Counted from the stretch's first letter, positions 33,939-42,300 are shown. The stretch: 44,978 nt of DNA from Treponema sp. (GCA_017449265.1 JAFSJW010000107.1:1-44978); one strand, 5' to 3'. Numbers and translations are program-made. The notes: generated by a model from the letters alone, not told the origin.

Positions 33939-33967
33939 AGTTTAATTCCAACAACTTCTTTCGTCAA
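33939..33967 (-). promoter_or_regulatory. Promoter of the carboxyltransferase gene
   Basis: On the minus strand TTGACG, 17-nt spacer, TAAACT, within the 104-nt gap after the upstream gene's stop at 33980. Confidence 0.5.
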
Positions 33968-33979
33968 TATGACATTTTT

Positions 33980-35623
33980 TCAAAATTTGTCAGAATAAAA
34001 TGCAATATCATCATGCGAAGGAAGCCACTCGTATTTTGACTTGATGATTTCCACCGATTTTTCAATGTTTCCGTTTGTTTCCTGCATTGCGTTTTTGTAA
34101 TCTTCGTGGAACGATTTCATTTTGACGCGGCTGTTGTCCGAAGTTCCTTGGACTGATTTTACGAGCCATTTCTTTCCGTCCCAGAACAAAGTCACATCCT
34201 CAGAAACTTTCTGAACATTGATAAAAGTATCATCGTTCATAACGAGGAAATATTCTGCATGGCAGATTTTCTGTTCATTTTTGGAAAGAATTCTGGAATC
34301 TTCCTCCGTAAGGGACGCAGGTTTGTCTTTGCGCTTCGGAAAGTCCGCAAAAATCGGACGATGTACACCATTAATAGAAAGATTTGTGATTCCGAACATC
34401 CAGAAATGGCTTTCCGGGCTGTAGAAAAGACGCTCCGCCACAGGAACGATTTTTCCGCGCTCGTTGAACCCGACCCGCTCTTTTGCCCGGACATGGTAGC
34501 TTGCGACTTTTACGATTAAATCCCGTGTCTCTTTTCCGCTGACGATTTCCTGAAGGTCAGGAACATCCGCGGAAGATATGAACGAGTACATTGCCCAAGC
34601 TGTTTGCTCGGCGGAAAGACCTTTTGATGTGGCAAGATTCAAGTTCGTCTTGTGGAAGCTGTAAAGACCATACAGAACAACAATTCCGACGATTGCGGCC
34701 ATCCGTATGAAATTCTTGTTGCGGCGGTAAATCCTTGAGACGAAAATCTTCCGTTTTTGTTTTTTTATGTAATCGCCGCGCTCTTTTCTGAATTCGGCTG
34801 TTTCCTGCTCTTTTTCATTTCCCAGCCTGATTTTTTCAGAAAAAAATGAGTCAGCACTGAATTTTTGAACGGAGTTCAGTATTTCTTCAAGCCTTGCTTT
34901 TTTCTTTTCGTCCACAAAGCGGCTGTTTCCCTCAAAGCAGTCGTCTTTTCTGAAAATCATAAGTCCTGAGTCAACGGATTTTGCGACGGCCTTGTTGATT
35001 CCGAAAACGCAAAGCTCCAGAGGAACGAACGCGTTGTCGAATATGTCTGCCTGACGCTCCAGAAGGTCAGTTTTTGTGAACGGAAACTTTCCGGACAAGC
35101 ATCTGTACGCAATGACTGAGCGCAGAAAGATGAGCGCGTCTTGCGATTCAAGACCTTTGTAAAAATAAAATCCTTGATTCTCGCAGTAGTCGAGTTCCGA
35201 AAGGTTCACCGCGCTCCGCTCAAAAAGATTTCCCGGAAGAAAAAGCACATCGGCGATGTTTCCGTCGGTTGCGGCGGGAGTTTTTCGCACTAGGATTCCG
35301 CCCGCGCCAACAGCTGCAAGGTCAAGGTTCTTTTCAATTGCTGCCGTGAGCGCGCTCAGGACTGTTCCCGCGGTGTCCGCGTCGTCAAGGCTCTCGCCAA
35401 GGAGCGTTCCGTCAAAATCTTCGCCTGAAAAATAAACAGTTCCGTCCTTAGTGAAATTCGAGCTGAACTTGTACTCGGAGAAAGTCACGCCGTCTTTTTT
35501 CATGTGGATTATGTACCCTGACTCTTCCATCTGGGTGACAAGGTTCGTGCGCGCGAACTGGCTTTCCGTGAGCATTGAGGAGAGGACGAGTTTTCCGTCC
35601 GATGATGTTACGATTTTGTTCAT
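33980..35623 (-). CDS. Membrane-anchored hypothetical protein
   Basis: A 547-residue protein that I do not recognise. Residues 1-300 look cytoplasmic, beginning with a segment like a signalling or kinase-like lobe (SSDGKLVLSSMLTESQ .. GYIIHMKKDGVTFSEY). One membrane helix is near 307-328 (NFIRMAAIVGIVVLYGLY), preceded by a Lys-rich patch. Residues about 340-547 should lie outside the cytoplasm and hold a Trp/Asp-rich beta region. It could be a sensor or cell-envelope factor. ATG 35623 follows TAGATT by 6 nt. The hairpin after its stop belongs to the next gene's leader. Confidence 0.7.
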   Translation of the reverse strand: MNKIVTSSDGKLVLSSMLTESQFARTNLVTQMEESGYIIHMKKDGVTFSEYKFSSNFTKDGTVYFSGEDFDGTLLGESLDDADTAGTVLSALTAAIEKNLDLAAVGAGGILVRKTPAATDGNIADVLFLPGNLFERSAVNLSELDYCENQGFYFYKGLESQDALIFLRSVIAYRCLSGKFPFTKTDLLERQADIFDNAFVPLELCVFGINKAVAKSVDSGLMIFRKDDCFEGNSRFVDEKKKARLEEILNSVQKFSADSFFSEKIRLGNEKEQETAEFRKERGDYIKKQKRKIFVSRIYRRNKNFIRMAAIVGIVVLYGLYSFHKTNLNLATSKGLSAEQTAWAMYSFISSADVPDLQEIVSGKETRDLIVKVASYHVRAKERVGFNERGKIVPVAERLFYSPESHFWMFGITNLSINGVHRPIFADFPKRKDKPASLTEEDSRILSKNEQKICHAEYFLVMNDDTFINVQKVSEDVTLFWDGKKWLVKSVQGTSDNSRVKMKSFHEDYKNAMQETNGNIEKSVEIIKSKYEWLPSHDDIAFYSDKF

Positions 35624-35629
35624 TTAGTT

Positions 35630-35658
35630 AATCTAATGATGAACAGTGCAAAAATCAA
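35630..35658 (-). promoter_or_regulatory. Promoter, leaderless start of the 547-residue membrane protein
   Basis: On the minus strand TTGATT at 35653-35658, 17-nt spacer, TAGATT at 35630-35635, then 6 nt to ATG 35623. No ribosome site. Confidence 0.5.
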
Positions 35659-35727
35659 GGTGAAATATGGACTACGGAAATCTGCTGGTATGATAGGAAA
35701 AAAAATAAAAATATTTTATAGTCTTCT

Positions 35728-35820
35728 ATGGAATCAAAAATAGAAAATTGGCTTAACAGTAGAGAGTATACTTTAAAATTCTTCAAAAAGACTGTCAAAA
35801 ATGCTAGAATAAATTTTTGA
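35728..35820 (+). CDS. Possible 30-residue leader ORF upstream of leuB
   Basis: An ATG frame of 30 residues (MESKIENWLNSREYTLKFFK...) ends in TGA 29 nt before leuB. TATAGT lies 5 nt before its ATG, matching the leaderless pattern. It is Lys/Phe/Asn-rich with only two Leu codons, so it is not a classical leucine attenuator. A second promoter-like pair (TTCAAA / TAGAAT, 35782-35810) lies inside it. It could be a chance frame. Confidence 0.25.
   Translation: MESKIENWLNSREYTLKFFKKTVKNARINF
35782..35810 (+). promoter_or_regulatory. Promoter of leuB
   Basis: TTCAAA at 35782-35787, 17-nt spacer, TAGAAT at 35805-35810, giving a leader of about 33 nt with a GGAG site 8 nt before ATG 35850. Confidence 0.5.
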
Positions 35821-35849
35821 TTGAAAATCAAAAAAATGGAGATATATCT

Positions 35850-36944
35850 ATGGAAAAGACTATCGCATTGATTCCTGGAGATGGAATCGGGCCTGATGTT
35901 GTTGCCGAAGCGGTGAATGTTTTGGACGCAATCGCAAAAAAGCACGGACACAAGTGGAACTATACGAAGGTAATCGCTGGCGGAAGCGCAATCGACCAGT
36001 TCGGTCATCCGCTCCCGAAAGAGCAGCTTCAGGTTGCGCTTGATTCTGACGCAGCCCTTCTTGGTGCTGTTGGCGGCCCTAAGTGGGACAACCTTGCATC
36101 TGAACTTCGCCCTGAGAAAGCTCTTCTTGGTCTTCGCGGCGGAATGAAAGTGTTCGCGAATCTTCGCCCTGCCGTAATGTGGAAGCAGCTCAAGGATGCC
36201 TGCCCGCTCAAGGACGAGATTGTTGGCGAGGGGCTTGATATCCTTATCGTGCGCGAGCTTACGGGCGGAATCTACTTTGGTGAGCGCGGAACGAGCGCGG
36301 ACGGAAACACAGCCTGGGACACTGAGAAATACACTCGCCCGGAGATTGAGCGCATTGTGCGCATGGGATTTGAGTACGCCAAGAACAGAAAGAAGAGAGT
36401 TTGCGTCGTTGACAAAGCAAATATCCTCAATTCAAGCCAGCTTTGGAGGCGCGTTGCAGAGGATGTGAAAAAGGATTACCCGGATGTTGCTCTCTCATAT
36501 CTCTACATCGACAACGCATCAATGCAGATGGTAAGAAATCCTGGTCAGTTCGATGTAATTGCTACGAGCAATATGTTCGGCGACATTCTTTCCGATGAGG
36601 CAAGCCAGATTACAGGCTCTATCGGAATGCTCGCCTCAGCCTCACTCGGCGACGGAACAGGTCCAGGGCTTTACGAGCCAATTCACGGTTCTGCGCCTGA
36701 CATCGCAGGAAAAGACCTTGCCAACCCGCTCGCAACAATTCTTTCTGCGGCAATGCTTCTTCGCTACAGCTTCAAGCTTGAGGCTGAGGCAAAAGAAATC
36801 GAAAATGCCGTGAGCCGAGTCCTTGATGACGGCTGGAGAACTGGCGACATCGCAGGAAGCCACATCAACGAGGTGAAGGCTGCCGGAAAGCTCGTCGGAA
36901 CTAAGAAAATGGGTCAGCTCGTGGTTGAGTACTTGAACAAATAA
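35850..36944 (+). CDS. leuB: 3-isopropylmalate dehydrogenase
   Basis: A 364-residue enzyme with I-P-G-D-G-I-G-P-D-V-V at the N-terminus, L-L-G-A-V-G-G-P-K-W near 66, R-P-A-V-M-W near 105, G-G-I-Y-F-G near 138, and the NAD+-binding H-G-S-A-P-D-I-A-G-K near 285. It oxidises 3-isopropylmalate in leucine synthesis. The other leu genes are not in the window, so this gene stands alone. ATG 35850 is chosen for its GGAG; the in-frame ATG at 35817 lies at the predicted transcript start. Confidence 0.95.
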   Translation: MEKTIALIPGDGIGPDVVAEAVNVLDAIAKKHGHKWNYTKVIAGGSAIDQFGHPLPKEQLQVALDSDAALLGAVGGPKWDNLASELRPEKALLGLRGGMKVFANLRPAVMWKQLKDACPLKDEIVGEGLDILIVRELTGGIYFGERGTSADGNTAWDTEKYTRPEIERIVRMGFEYAKNRKKRVCVVDKANILNSSQLWRRVAEDVKKDYPDVALSYLYIDNASMQMVRNPGQFDVIATSNMFGDILSDEASQITGSIGMLASASLGDGTGPGLYEPIHGSAPDIAGKDLANPLATILSAAMLLRYSFKLEAEAKEIENAVSRVLDDGWRTGDIAGSHINEVKAAGKLVGTKKMGQLVVEYLNK

Positions 36945-36983
36945 TAGACCTGTTCGGAGAACTGAAACTTCCGAACGGCTCTA
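36945..36983 (+). terminator. First terminator after leuB
   Basis: TAGAnCnGTTCGGA pairs with TCCGAACnGnTCTA and is followed by TTTTAT; it starts directly after the leuB stop codon. Same arm family as the leader hairpin at 33888. Confidence 0.65.
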
Positions 36984-37004
36984 TTTTATAGAATAAAACA
37001 TAAT

Positions 37005-37078
37005 CGGGGCTGCCCAATAAGTTCATTGCACGGATGCTGAAACGCTTTCTGCATGACAATACTTTTTGGTCAGCCCCG
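37005..37078 (+). terminator. Second, long terminator/repeat after leuB
   Basis: CGGGGCTGnCC pairs with GGnCAGCCCCG across a 52-nt centre that includes the GATGCTGAA..CTGCATGAC motif, followed by GTTTTTAT. GGGCTGNCC family member. Confidence 0.7.
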
Positions 37079-37128
37079 GTTTTTATAATGCTCCGAAATT
37101 GATTTCCGTGGTTTCATTCTGTGGCAAA

Positions 37129-37157
37129 TTGCAAATGAATCAAAAATGATTTAAAAT
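37129..37157 (+). promoter_or_regulatory. Promoter, leaderless start of MFS transporter gene
   Basis: TTGCAA, 17-nt spacer, TAAAAT, then 7 nt to ATG 37165. It is the clearest full promoter among the leaderless genes. Confidence 0.65.
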
Positions 37158-37164
37158 CTTGTCT

Positions 37165-38334
37165 ATGACAGATAGAATCCATTTTAAGAAATTTTACCCG
37201 AATTATTATTCATTTTTAGTGAACGGTGCGATGGTTCTCCTTGTGGGGGCAATCCTGCCGTATCTCATGGAGGAGTCTGGGATAAACTATTCTACGGCCG
37301 GACTTTTCCTTTCGGCATTCGCTATCGGAAACTTCCTTGCTAGCTTTGTGAATCCTTTCCTTACGAAAGTCGTAGGGCGCAAGGCGTCAATCGTCATCAC
37401 GTCGTGCCTCATGCCTCTTTCGCTCATGGGAATATCATTGATTCCGCCCGTTCCTGTGATTATTCTGCTTTTTGTCCTTCTGGGAATAAGCCGTGGATCG
37501 TACAGTATCATAAACAATGCGTACATAAACGAAAAAGGCGACGGAAGCGCGGCTGCCTTGAACCTTCTTCATATGGTGTTTGCGATTGGCGCGTTCCTTG
37601 CCCCGATGATTCTTTCTTTCTATTTTAAAATCGGCCTTTCATGGCGGTCAATAGTGTATACGATTTCAATTGCCTCCACGATTTCAATCATTATGGTTTT
37701 TATGCTTGATTTATCCGGGAACGGAGAAAAAAAGCGTGCGGGGCATGATTCAGAAAATGTTCCTTCCCAGAAGAAAAAATTCTGGAAAGAGCCTGTTTTT
37801 TTTGTTTCGGGCTTTCTTCTTTTCTTTTATCTGGGGCTTGAGAACTGTGTGAACGGCTGGTTCGTGACTTATTTCAAGAATACGGGCATAATGTCAATAA
37901 CTTTCGCAAACTCCCTGGTGTCATTCACTTGGCTTGCAGTCCTTTTCGGAAGGCTTGCTACGGCGATTGTGTCAACGAAAGTTAAGCAAAAGCACATAAT
38001 TCTGGCTGACTGCTTTGCTGCGGCAATTTTCTTTACGCTCTTAATCTCAACGAAAAATCTTGCTGTAATAACAATCTCAATAATCGCGCTTGGTTTTTTC
38101 TTCGCAGGAATCTATCCGACAGGAGTTTCAAACGCTGGCTCCGTCATAAAAGGCTCTGATCTTGGAACTTCTATGCTCCTTGCAATTTCTGCTTTGGGCG
38201 GAATACTCACGCCGCAAATCGTGGGCAGCGTTGCGGACAGAATTGGTCTTATCGGTGCAATCGCATTGCTCCTTGTGAACATGGTCGCGATGATTGTCCT
38301 GGCACTCGTGAACATGAAAGTAAAGAAAGACTGA
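37165..38334 (+). CDS. Major facilitator superfamily transporter
   Basis: A 389-residue membrane protein with about twelve helices, the MFS cytoplasmic loop pattern (P-F-L-T-K-V-V-G-R-K-A-S) near 66-77, and N-L-L-H-M-V-F-A-I-G-A-F-L-A-P near 134, as in the FucP/sugar-type group. The region 190-215 is the Lys-rich central loop. Substrate unknown. The start is fixed by TAAAAT 7 nt upstream. It is convergent with the cupin gene, the two sharing the hairpin at 38388. Confidence 0.85.
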   Translation: MTDRIHFKKFYPNYYSFLVNGAMVLLVGAILPYLMEESGINYSTAGLFLSAFAIGNFLASFVNPFLTKVVGRKASIVITSCLMPLSLMGISLIPPVPVIILLFVLLGISRGSYSIINNAYINEKGDGSAAALNLLHMVFAIGAFLAPMILSFYFKIGLSWRSIVYTISIASTISIIMVFMLDLSGNGEKKRAGHDSENVPSQKKKFWKEPVFFVSGFLLFFYLGLENCVNGWFVTYFKNTGIMSITFANSLVSFTWLAVLFGRLATAIVSTKVKQKHIILADCFAAAIFFTLLISTKNLAVITISIIALGFFFAGIYPTGVSNAGSVIKGSDLGTSMLLAISALGGILTPQIVGSVADRIGLIGAIALLLVNMVAMIVLALVNMKVKKD

Positions 38335-38387
38335 CCGCTTGTCTGAAAGTTCGGTAGCGTCCCGAATTCAGAAAAACTATGGGCCGT

Positions 38388-38438
38388 TCAAAAAGTATTG
38401 TCATTCTGAAACAAATTCAGCATGACAATACTTTTTGA
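38388..38438. terminator. Long bidirectional hairpin between MFS and cupin genes
   Basis: Arms of about 23 bp (TCAAAAAGTATTGTCAT.. / ..ATGACAATACTTTTTGA) with one mismatch around loop ACAAA. A-rich and T-rich arms make it usable on both strands. It shares the CTGAA..TTCAGCATGAC motif with 37045 and 42254. Confidence 0.75.
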
Positions 38439-38446
38439 CATGCTCC

Positions 38447-38785
38447 TTAGTCCTTTACGAAGTCTTTTCTGTACGGATTGAAGATGTCGAGCAGAACTCC
38501 TTCTTCAAGGCATACGCAGCCATGCTCAACGCTGTTCATTTTGAGCATCGTGTCGCCTTTTTCTACGATTTTCTTTACTCCGTCAATTTCAAATTCGAAT
38601 TTTCCGCTCACAATGTAAGTAATCTGCGTGTGAGGATGGTGGTGAAGTTTTCCCACTGCGCCTTTTTTGAATGTGTTCTCTACGCACATCAAGTCGTCGC
38701 TGTAAGCAAGAACGCGCCTTGTAACGCCTTCGCCTCCGCTTTGTGCCTCCGCATCTTTGTGAAATACCCATCGTTCATTTTTCAT
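38447..38785 (-). CDS. Small cupin-domain protein
   Basis: A 112-residue single cupin. The metal-binding motif is H48-H49-H50-P-H52-T-Q54 with E65-region acid, and a second cupin motif G-D-T-M-L-K-M-N-S-V-E-H near 79-90. Such small cupins include sugar-binding and pectin-degradation proteins of KdgF type; with kdgK in the window this is tempting but unproven. GGAG lies about 10 nt before the ATG. Confidence 0.85.
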   Translation of the reverse strand: MKNERWVFHKDAEAQSGGEGVTRRVLAYSDDLMCVENTFKKGAVGKLHHHPHTQITYIVSGKFEFEIDGVKKIVEKGDTMLKMNSVEHGCVCLEEGVLLDIFNPYRKDFVKD

Positions 38786-38808
38786 TTTTTTATTCTCCGT
38801 ATTAGCCT

Positions 38809-38814
38809 ATTATA
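38809..38814 (-). promoter_or_regulatory. TATAAT -10 box of the cupin gene
   Basis: A perfect TATAAT on the minus strand, 23 nt before the ATG, leaving a short leader with a GGAG site. Confidence 0.5.
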
Positions 38815-38901
38815 GCACAGGTTCGTGCATAGAGGAAATTTATTTTCAACGCTTCGAGCTTGCGCCTGGCGGAAAAAAAATCTGGCATCATATCGAATGG
38901 C

Positions 38902-38965
38902 TATAATGAAACTTGTATAATAGAACTTTTTCCATATGTGCAAAAGGAATCTATTTCAGTATAAT
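38902..38965 (+). promoter_or_regulatory. Three TATAAT boxes upstream of lysS
   Basis: Perfect TATAAT hexamers lie at 38902-38907, 38916-38921 and 38960-38965. The last two share the context GTATAATAGAA..ACT. The third is 9 nt before the lysS ATG. They could be alternative promoters or a duplicated one. Confidence 0.5.
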
Positions 38966-38974
38966 AGAAGAACT

Positions 38975-41179
38975 ATGTCTAGAGATACAAAAGAACTTTG
39001 CCACTGGGCTGACCAGCAGGCTGAACGAATCATTAAGCAGAAAGGTGAACGAGACTCTTATACTTGTGCCTCAGGAATCACTCCTTCTGGAACTGTTCAT
39101 ATCGGAAACTTCCGTGAGATTATCACGGTTGATTTGGTCGTACGGGCCTTGCGTGACCGGGGCAAGAATGTCCGTTTCATTTATTCATGGGACGACTACG
39201 ATGTATTCCGAAAAGTTCCTGCCAACATGCCAAAACCGGAAGAACTTGAAAAATACCTGCGCTACCCGATTACTATGGTGCCTGACACCTTCGGACGGGA
39301 CGAAAACTATGCCCGCCATCACGAAAAAGATATCGAAAACCAGCTTCCACGAGTAGGAATCCATCCTGAATTTTTGTATCAGGCAAGCCGCTACCGTGCC
39401 AACCGCTACGCTGAGGGCATGAAAATCGCCATGCAGAAGCGGGATGTCATCAAAGCTTGTCTCAACGAGTACCGTGACGACGAGCACAAAATGAAGGACA
39501 GCGATGTCTACTGGCCTGTAGCCGCTTTCTGCTGCAAGTGCAACAAGGACGAGACAGAAATCCTTGAATACGACGGCGAGTACGGAATCACTTACAAGTG
39601 TAACGCTTGCGGTCATGTCGAAAAGGGAGACCTTCGCACATCAAAAGAATTCAAGCTGGGCTGGCGCGTTGACTGGCCAATGAGATGGAACGAAGAAAAA
39701 GTCTGCTTTGAGCCGGGCGGAAAAGACCACATTTCTCCGGGCGGAAGCTACGACACTGCAAAACTGGTTTCAAAACGCCTTTACAACTGGGATGCGCCTG
39801 TCACAATGAAATATGACTTCGTTAAGCTCAAGGGCGTTCCCGGCAAAATGTCTTCTTCAAAAGGAAAGGTAATTTCTTTGGTTGATGCCCTTGAAGTCTA
39901 TCAGCCGGAAGTTTTGCGATACATTTTCGCCTCAAACAAGGTTGACCATGAGTTCAGTATCAGCTTCGACCTTGATGTAATCACAATTTACGAGGCTTAC
40001 GACCGCACTGAGCGACTTGTCTGGGGTGTAGAGGAGCCAAAAGAAAAAGATCCTGCAAAAAAAGAACAGCTTTTGCTCCGTGAAAAACGACTTTACGAGC
40101 TTTCTCAGATTGGCGAGATGCCGAAAGTAATGCCTTATCAGGTTCCATTCCGACTTCTCACAACTTTGCTCCAGACATATTCTGGGGATGTTGACGCTGT
40201 AATCAAGTCTCTGGGCGATGTTAAACCAGAGCAGGAAGAAACTCTGCGAAAAAGAGCTGCCTGCGCCTGGTACTGGATTAACGAATCTGCCCCTGACTGC
40301 GCTCCTGACATGTGCTTCTCTCTCCGTGCAGAAGGAACTCGTGCCCAGCTTGCCGAAGACATGGCCCAGGCCGTCAAAAAGGTTCTTTCTGATGTTGTTC
40401 CAAAAATCGACAGCTTCCAGACTGACAAAGACTGCCAGCAGGCAATTTACGATGTCGCGACCGCGCTGGGCTTGGACGCAAAACAGCTCTTCCTTGCCCT
40501 TTACACAGCCCTCATCGGAAAAGACCAGGGCCCGCGACTGGGAAGCTTCATGCGAATCATCGGAAAGGCAAAGCTGGAAAAACTTCTCTCTACTGTTGAC
40601 GGAGTTTCAGCCGAAAAGCTCGCTCAGAAAGCACAGAACAAAAAGCTCACTCCAGCAGAAATCGACCAGCTTCCACTGGCAGAGCGATTCAGCCGCCGTG
40701 TAATCCTCAAGGTCAGCAAGATTGAAAAGGTTGAGCAGCATCCGGGCGGAGAATTCCTCTACATTCTCACCCTGAACACTGGGGACGAGGAGCCTCGCCA
40801 GATTGTAAGCTCAATCGTAAAATTCTATAAGCCGGAAGAACTTCTTGGAAAGAACATCGTGCTTGTCTACAACTTGAAGCCGGCAAATTTCCGTGGAGTG
40901 CGCTCAAAAGGTATGCTCCTTGCAGCCAGCGACCCCAACACAAGCGAAGACACTTGCGAAGTCATTTTCGCCCCACAGTTCCAGCCGGGAACAATTTTGG
41001 AGCCGGAAGGCCAGAGCGTTCCTGAAGATGCGGCAGAAATGTGCTTCGTAAAGGCTGACAAATTCGCCGAAATGGGACTCTGCACAAAAGACGGCTTCGT
41101 TCTTCTTGACGGAAAGAAAATCGGTGCTGACGGAAAATTCCTTTCTGTCGAAAAATACAAAGATGGTAAGGTAAAATAA
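38975..41179 (+). CDS. lysS: Class I lysyl-tRNA synthetase with C-terminal tRNA-binding domain
   Basis: A 734-residue class I LysRS, the form found in archaea and spirochaetes in place of the class II enzyme. The H-I-G-N form of the HIGH motif is at 42-45, K-M-S-S-S-K-G-K near 291-298, and cysteine pairs near 185 (CCKC) and 211 (CNAC) look like a zinc site. Residues about 575-690 are an EMAP/Arc1p-like tRNA-binding fold (SKIEKVEQHPGGEFLYIL .. NIVLVYNLKPANFRGVRSKGM). This makes it about 200 residues longer than the archaeal enzyme. ATG 38975 is the second in frame; the first at 38936 lies upstream of the nearest promoter. A perfect terminator follows. Confidence 0.93.
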   Translation: MSRDTKELCHWADQQAERIIKQKGERDSYTCASGITPSGTVHIGNFREIITVDLVVRALRDRGKNVRFIYSWDDYDVFRKVPANMPKPEELEKYLRYPITMVPDTFGRDENYARHHEKDIENQLPRVGIHPEFLYQASRYRANRYAEGMKIAMQKRDVIKACLNEYRDDEHKMKDSDVYWPVAAFCCKCNKDETEILEYDGEYGITYKCNACGHVEKGDLRTSKEFKLGWRVDWPMRWNEEKVCFEPGGKDHISPGGSYDTAKLVSKRLYNWDAPVTMKYDFVKLKGVPGKMSSSKGKVISLVDALEVYQPEVLRYIFASNKVDHEFSISFDLDVITIYEAYDRTERLVWGVEEPKEKDPAKKEQLLLREKRLYELSQIGEMPKVMPYQVPFRLLTTLLQTYSGDVDAVIKSLGDVKPEQEETLRKRAACAWYWINESAPDCAPDMCFSLRAEGTRAQLAEDMAQAVKKVLSDVVPKIDSFQTDKDCQQAIYDVATALGLDAKQLFLALYTALIGKDQGPRLGSFMRIIGKAKLEKLLSTVDGVSAEKLAQKAQNKKLTPAEIDQLPLAERFSRRVILKVSKIEKVEQHPGGEFLYILTLNTGDEEPRQIVSSIVKFYKPEELLGKNIVLVYNLKPANFRGVRSKGMLLAASDPNTSEDTCEVIFAPQFQPGTILEPEGQSVPEDAAEMCFVKADKFAEMGLCTKDGFVLLDGKKIGADGKFLSVEKYKDGKVK

Positions 41180-41205
41180 GCTGGCGGCTTCTGGCCTTAT
41201 AATTC

Positions 41206-41247
41206 AAACGGCAGGATTTGAAAATTTCTCAAATTCTGCCGTTTTTT
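41206..41247 (+). terminator. Intrinsic terminator of lysS
   Basis: AAACGGCAGnATTTGA pairs with TCAAATnCTGCCGTTT around a 7-nt loop, followed by a T-tract. Confidence 0.9.
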
Positions 41248-41271
41248 GCATTGCCAGAAATAGGCTGAGTT

Positions 41272-42174
41272 CTATTCCATGATGACCGTTCTAGCAAGTT
41301 CGTCAAGAATTTTTCCAAGAAGCTCAATGCTTTCTGGCATTATCGAGAAGAAATTGTCCATTTCCGTATGGAACAGCCGCCATGTGAACGGAATTTTTTC
41401 CTTATATTTCATCATTTCGATTTTTATGTCAGTAGAGCATTTTTCGCCGTAATTTATGTCGCAGTTGAGTACGGCTTTTGCAAGATTTTTGTCTGCCATG
41501 AGGTTTTTGTAGTAAAGGCTTGCTTCTTCCTTTGGAAGAAAAGTGATGACAATAGCGGGAACTCCCCGCGCAAGAAAGCCCGCGTTGTCGCTGTACGGCA
41601 TGGGAAGGCTCATCCAGCTTCCGGGGCTTGTCTTTTGCAAAAGCTCTTCGGCGTGTTTGAAAAGGGCGAAAAACGATTTCTTAAAATCGGAGGAAGTTTT
41701 TGACAAAAGCCCGGCTTGCCCTAGAATTGCTACTGTACCGCGCCCGCAACCGTCAAAGATATACACTTCGTCTTTTGTGATTCTGTTTTTTTTCAGATAT
41801 TCGGCCAGCGCGTATGCGCCTTGCTCGAATATTCCGTTTATGCCAAGCTCTTCTCCGTCTGTGAAAAAAATTCTCATATTGTGTGCTTTCCGCTGCTTTG
41901 ACAGCCGTACCGCAAAATCAGCTACGGCAAGATTCGCAGCTGAGTTGTCGTTCGCACCTGGAACTCCTGGAACTCTGTCATAATGGCAGACGACTGTTTT
42001 TATTTTGAAAGTCGGGTCGTATGACGAAATAGGAAATGTTACGGAAATGTGCTTTTTTCCTTCAAGTTCGATTACATTTGTATCTACGCCGTTTTCTTTA
42101 AGATAATTCCTAATGAACGAAAGTCTGTCGCAATCCGTTTTTATATACTCGATGAATTTTTCCTGCGAAAACAT
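41272..42174 (-). CDS. M28-type zinc aminopeptidase-like protein
   Basis: A 300-residue cytoplasmic protein with the M28 metal-ligand order: H64-x-D66, G-A-N-D76-N-S-A-A, T-D-G-E-E near 107-111, and H-T-E-M-D-N-F near 276. It may cleave peptides or act on other amides. There is no signal peptide. ATG 42174 follows GATAAT by 6 nt; the frame extends to 42243 but with no promoter or ribosome site for it. It is convergent with lysS. Confidence 0.8.
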   Translation of the reverse strand: MFSQEKFIEYIKTDCDRLSFIRNYLKENGVDTNVIELEGKKHISVTFPISSYDPTFKIKTVVCHYDRVPGVPGANDNSAANLAVADFAVRLSKQRKAHNMRIFFTDGEELGINGIFEQGAYALAEYLKKNRITKDEVYIFDGCGRGTVAILGQAGLLSKTSSDFKKSFFALFKHAEELLQKTSPGSWMSLPMPYSDNAGFLARGVPAIVITFLPKEEASLYYKNLMADKNLAKAVLNCDINYGEKCSTDIKIEMMKYKEKIPFTWRLFHTEMDNFFSIMPESIELLGKILDELARTVIME

Positions 42175-42180
42175 AATGTA

Positions 42181-42186
42181 ATTATC
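42181..42186 (-). promoter_or_regulatory. GATAAT -10-like box of the M28 gene
   Basis: On the minus strand GATAAT is followed by 6 nt and ATG 42174, the leaderless geometry. A perfect TTGACA at 42199-42204 is only 12 nt away, so the pair does not fit together well. Confidence 0.4.
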
Positions 42187-42204
42187 GGTGGTTGGGCCTG
42201 TCAA

Positions 42205-42300
42205 AATCACCGTCGTCATTTCGAACTTGTTGCGGAATCTCAAAGTATAGATACTGAAACGAGTTCAGCATGACGATATTTTTTAGACAGCTCTTGCGGT
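42205..42300. repeat. Degenerate inverted-repeat element
   Basis: The centre CTGAAacgagTTCAG at 42254-42268 and the flank TTCAGCATGACnATA..TTTTnnGACAGC match the terminator-like repeats at 37045-37077 and 38388-38438, with eroded outer stems. It separates the M28 and lipoprotein genes. The remaining stretch 42301-42467 is AT-rich; I see no gene in it. Confidence 0.55.
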
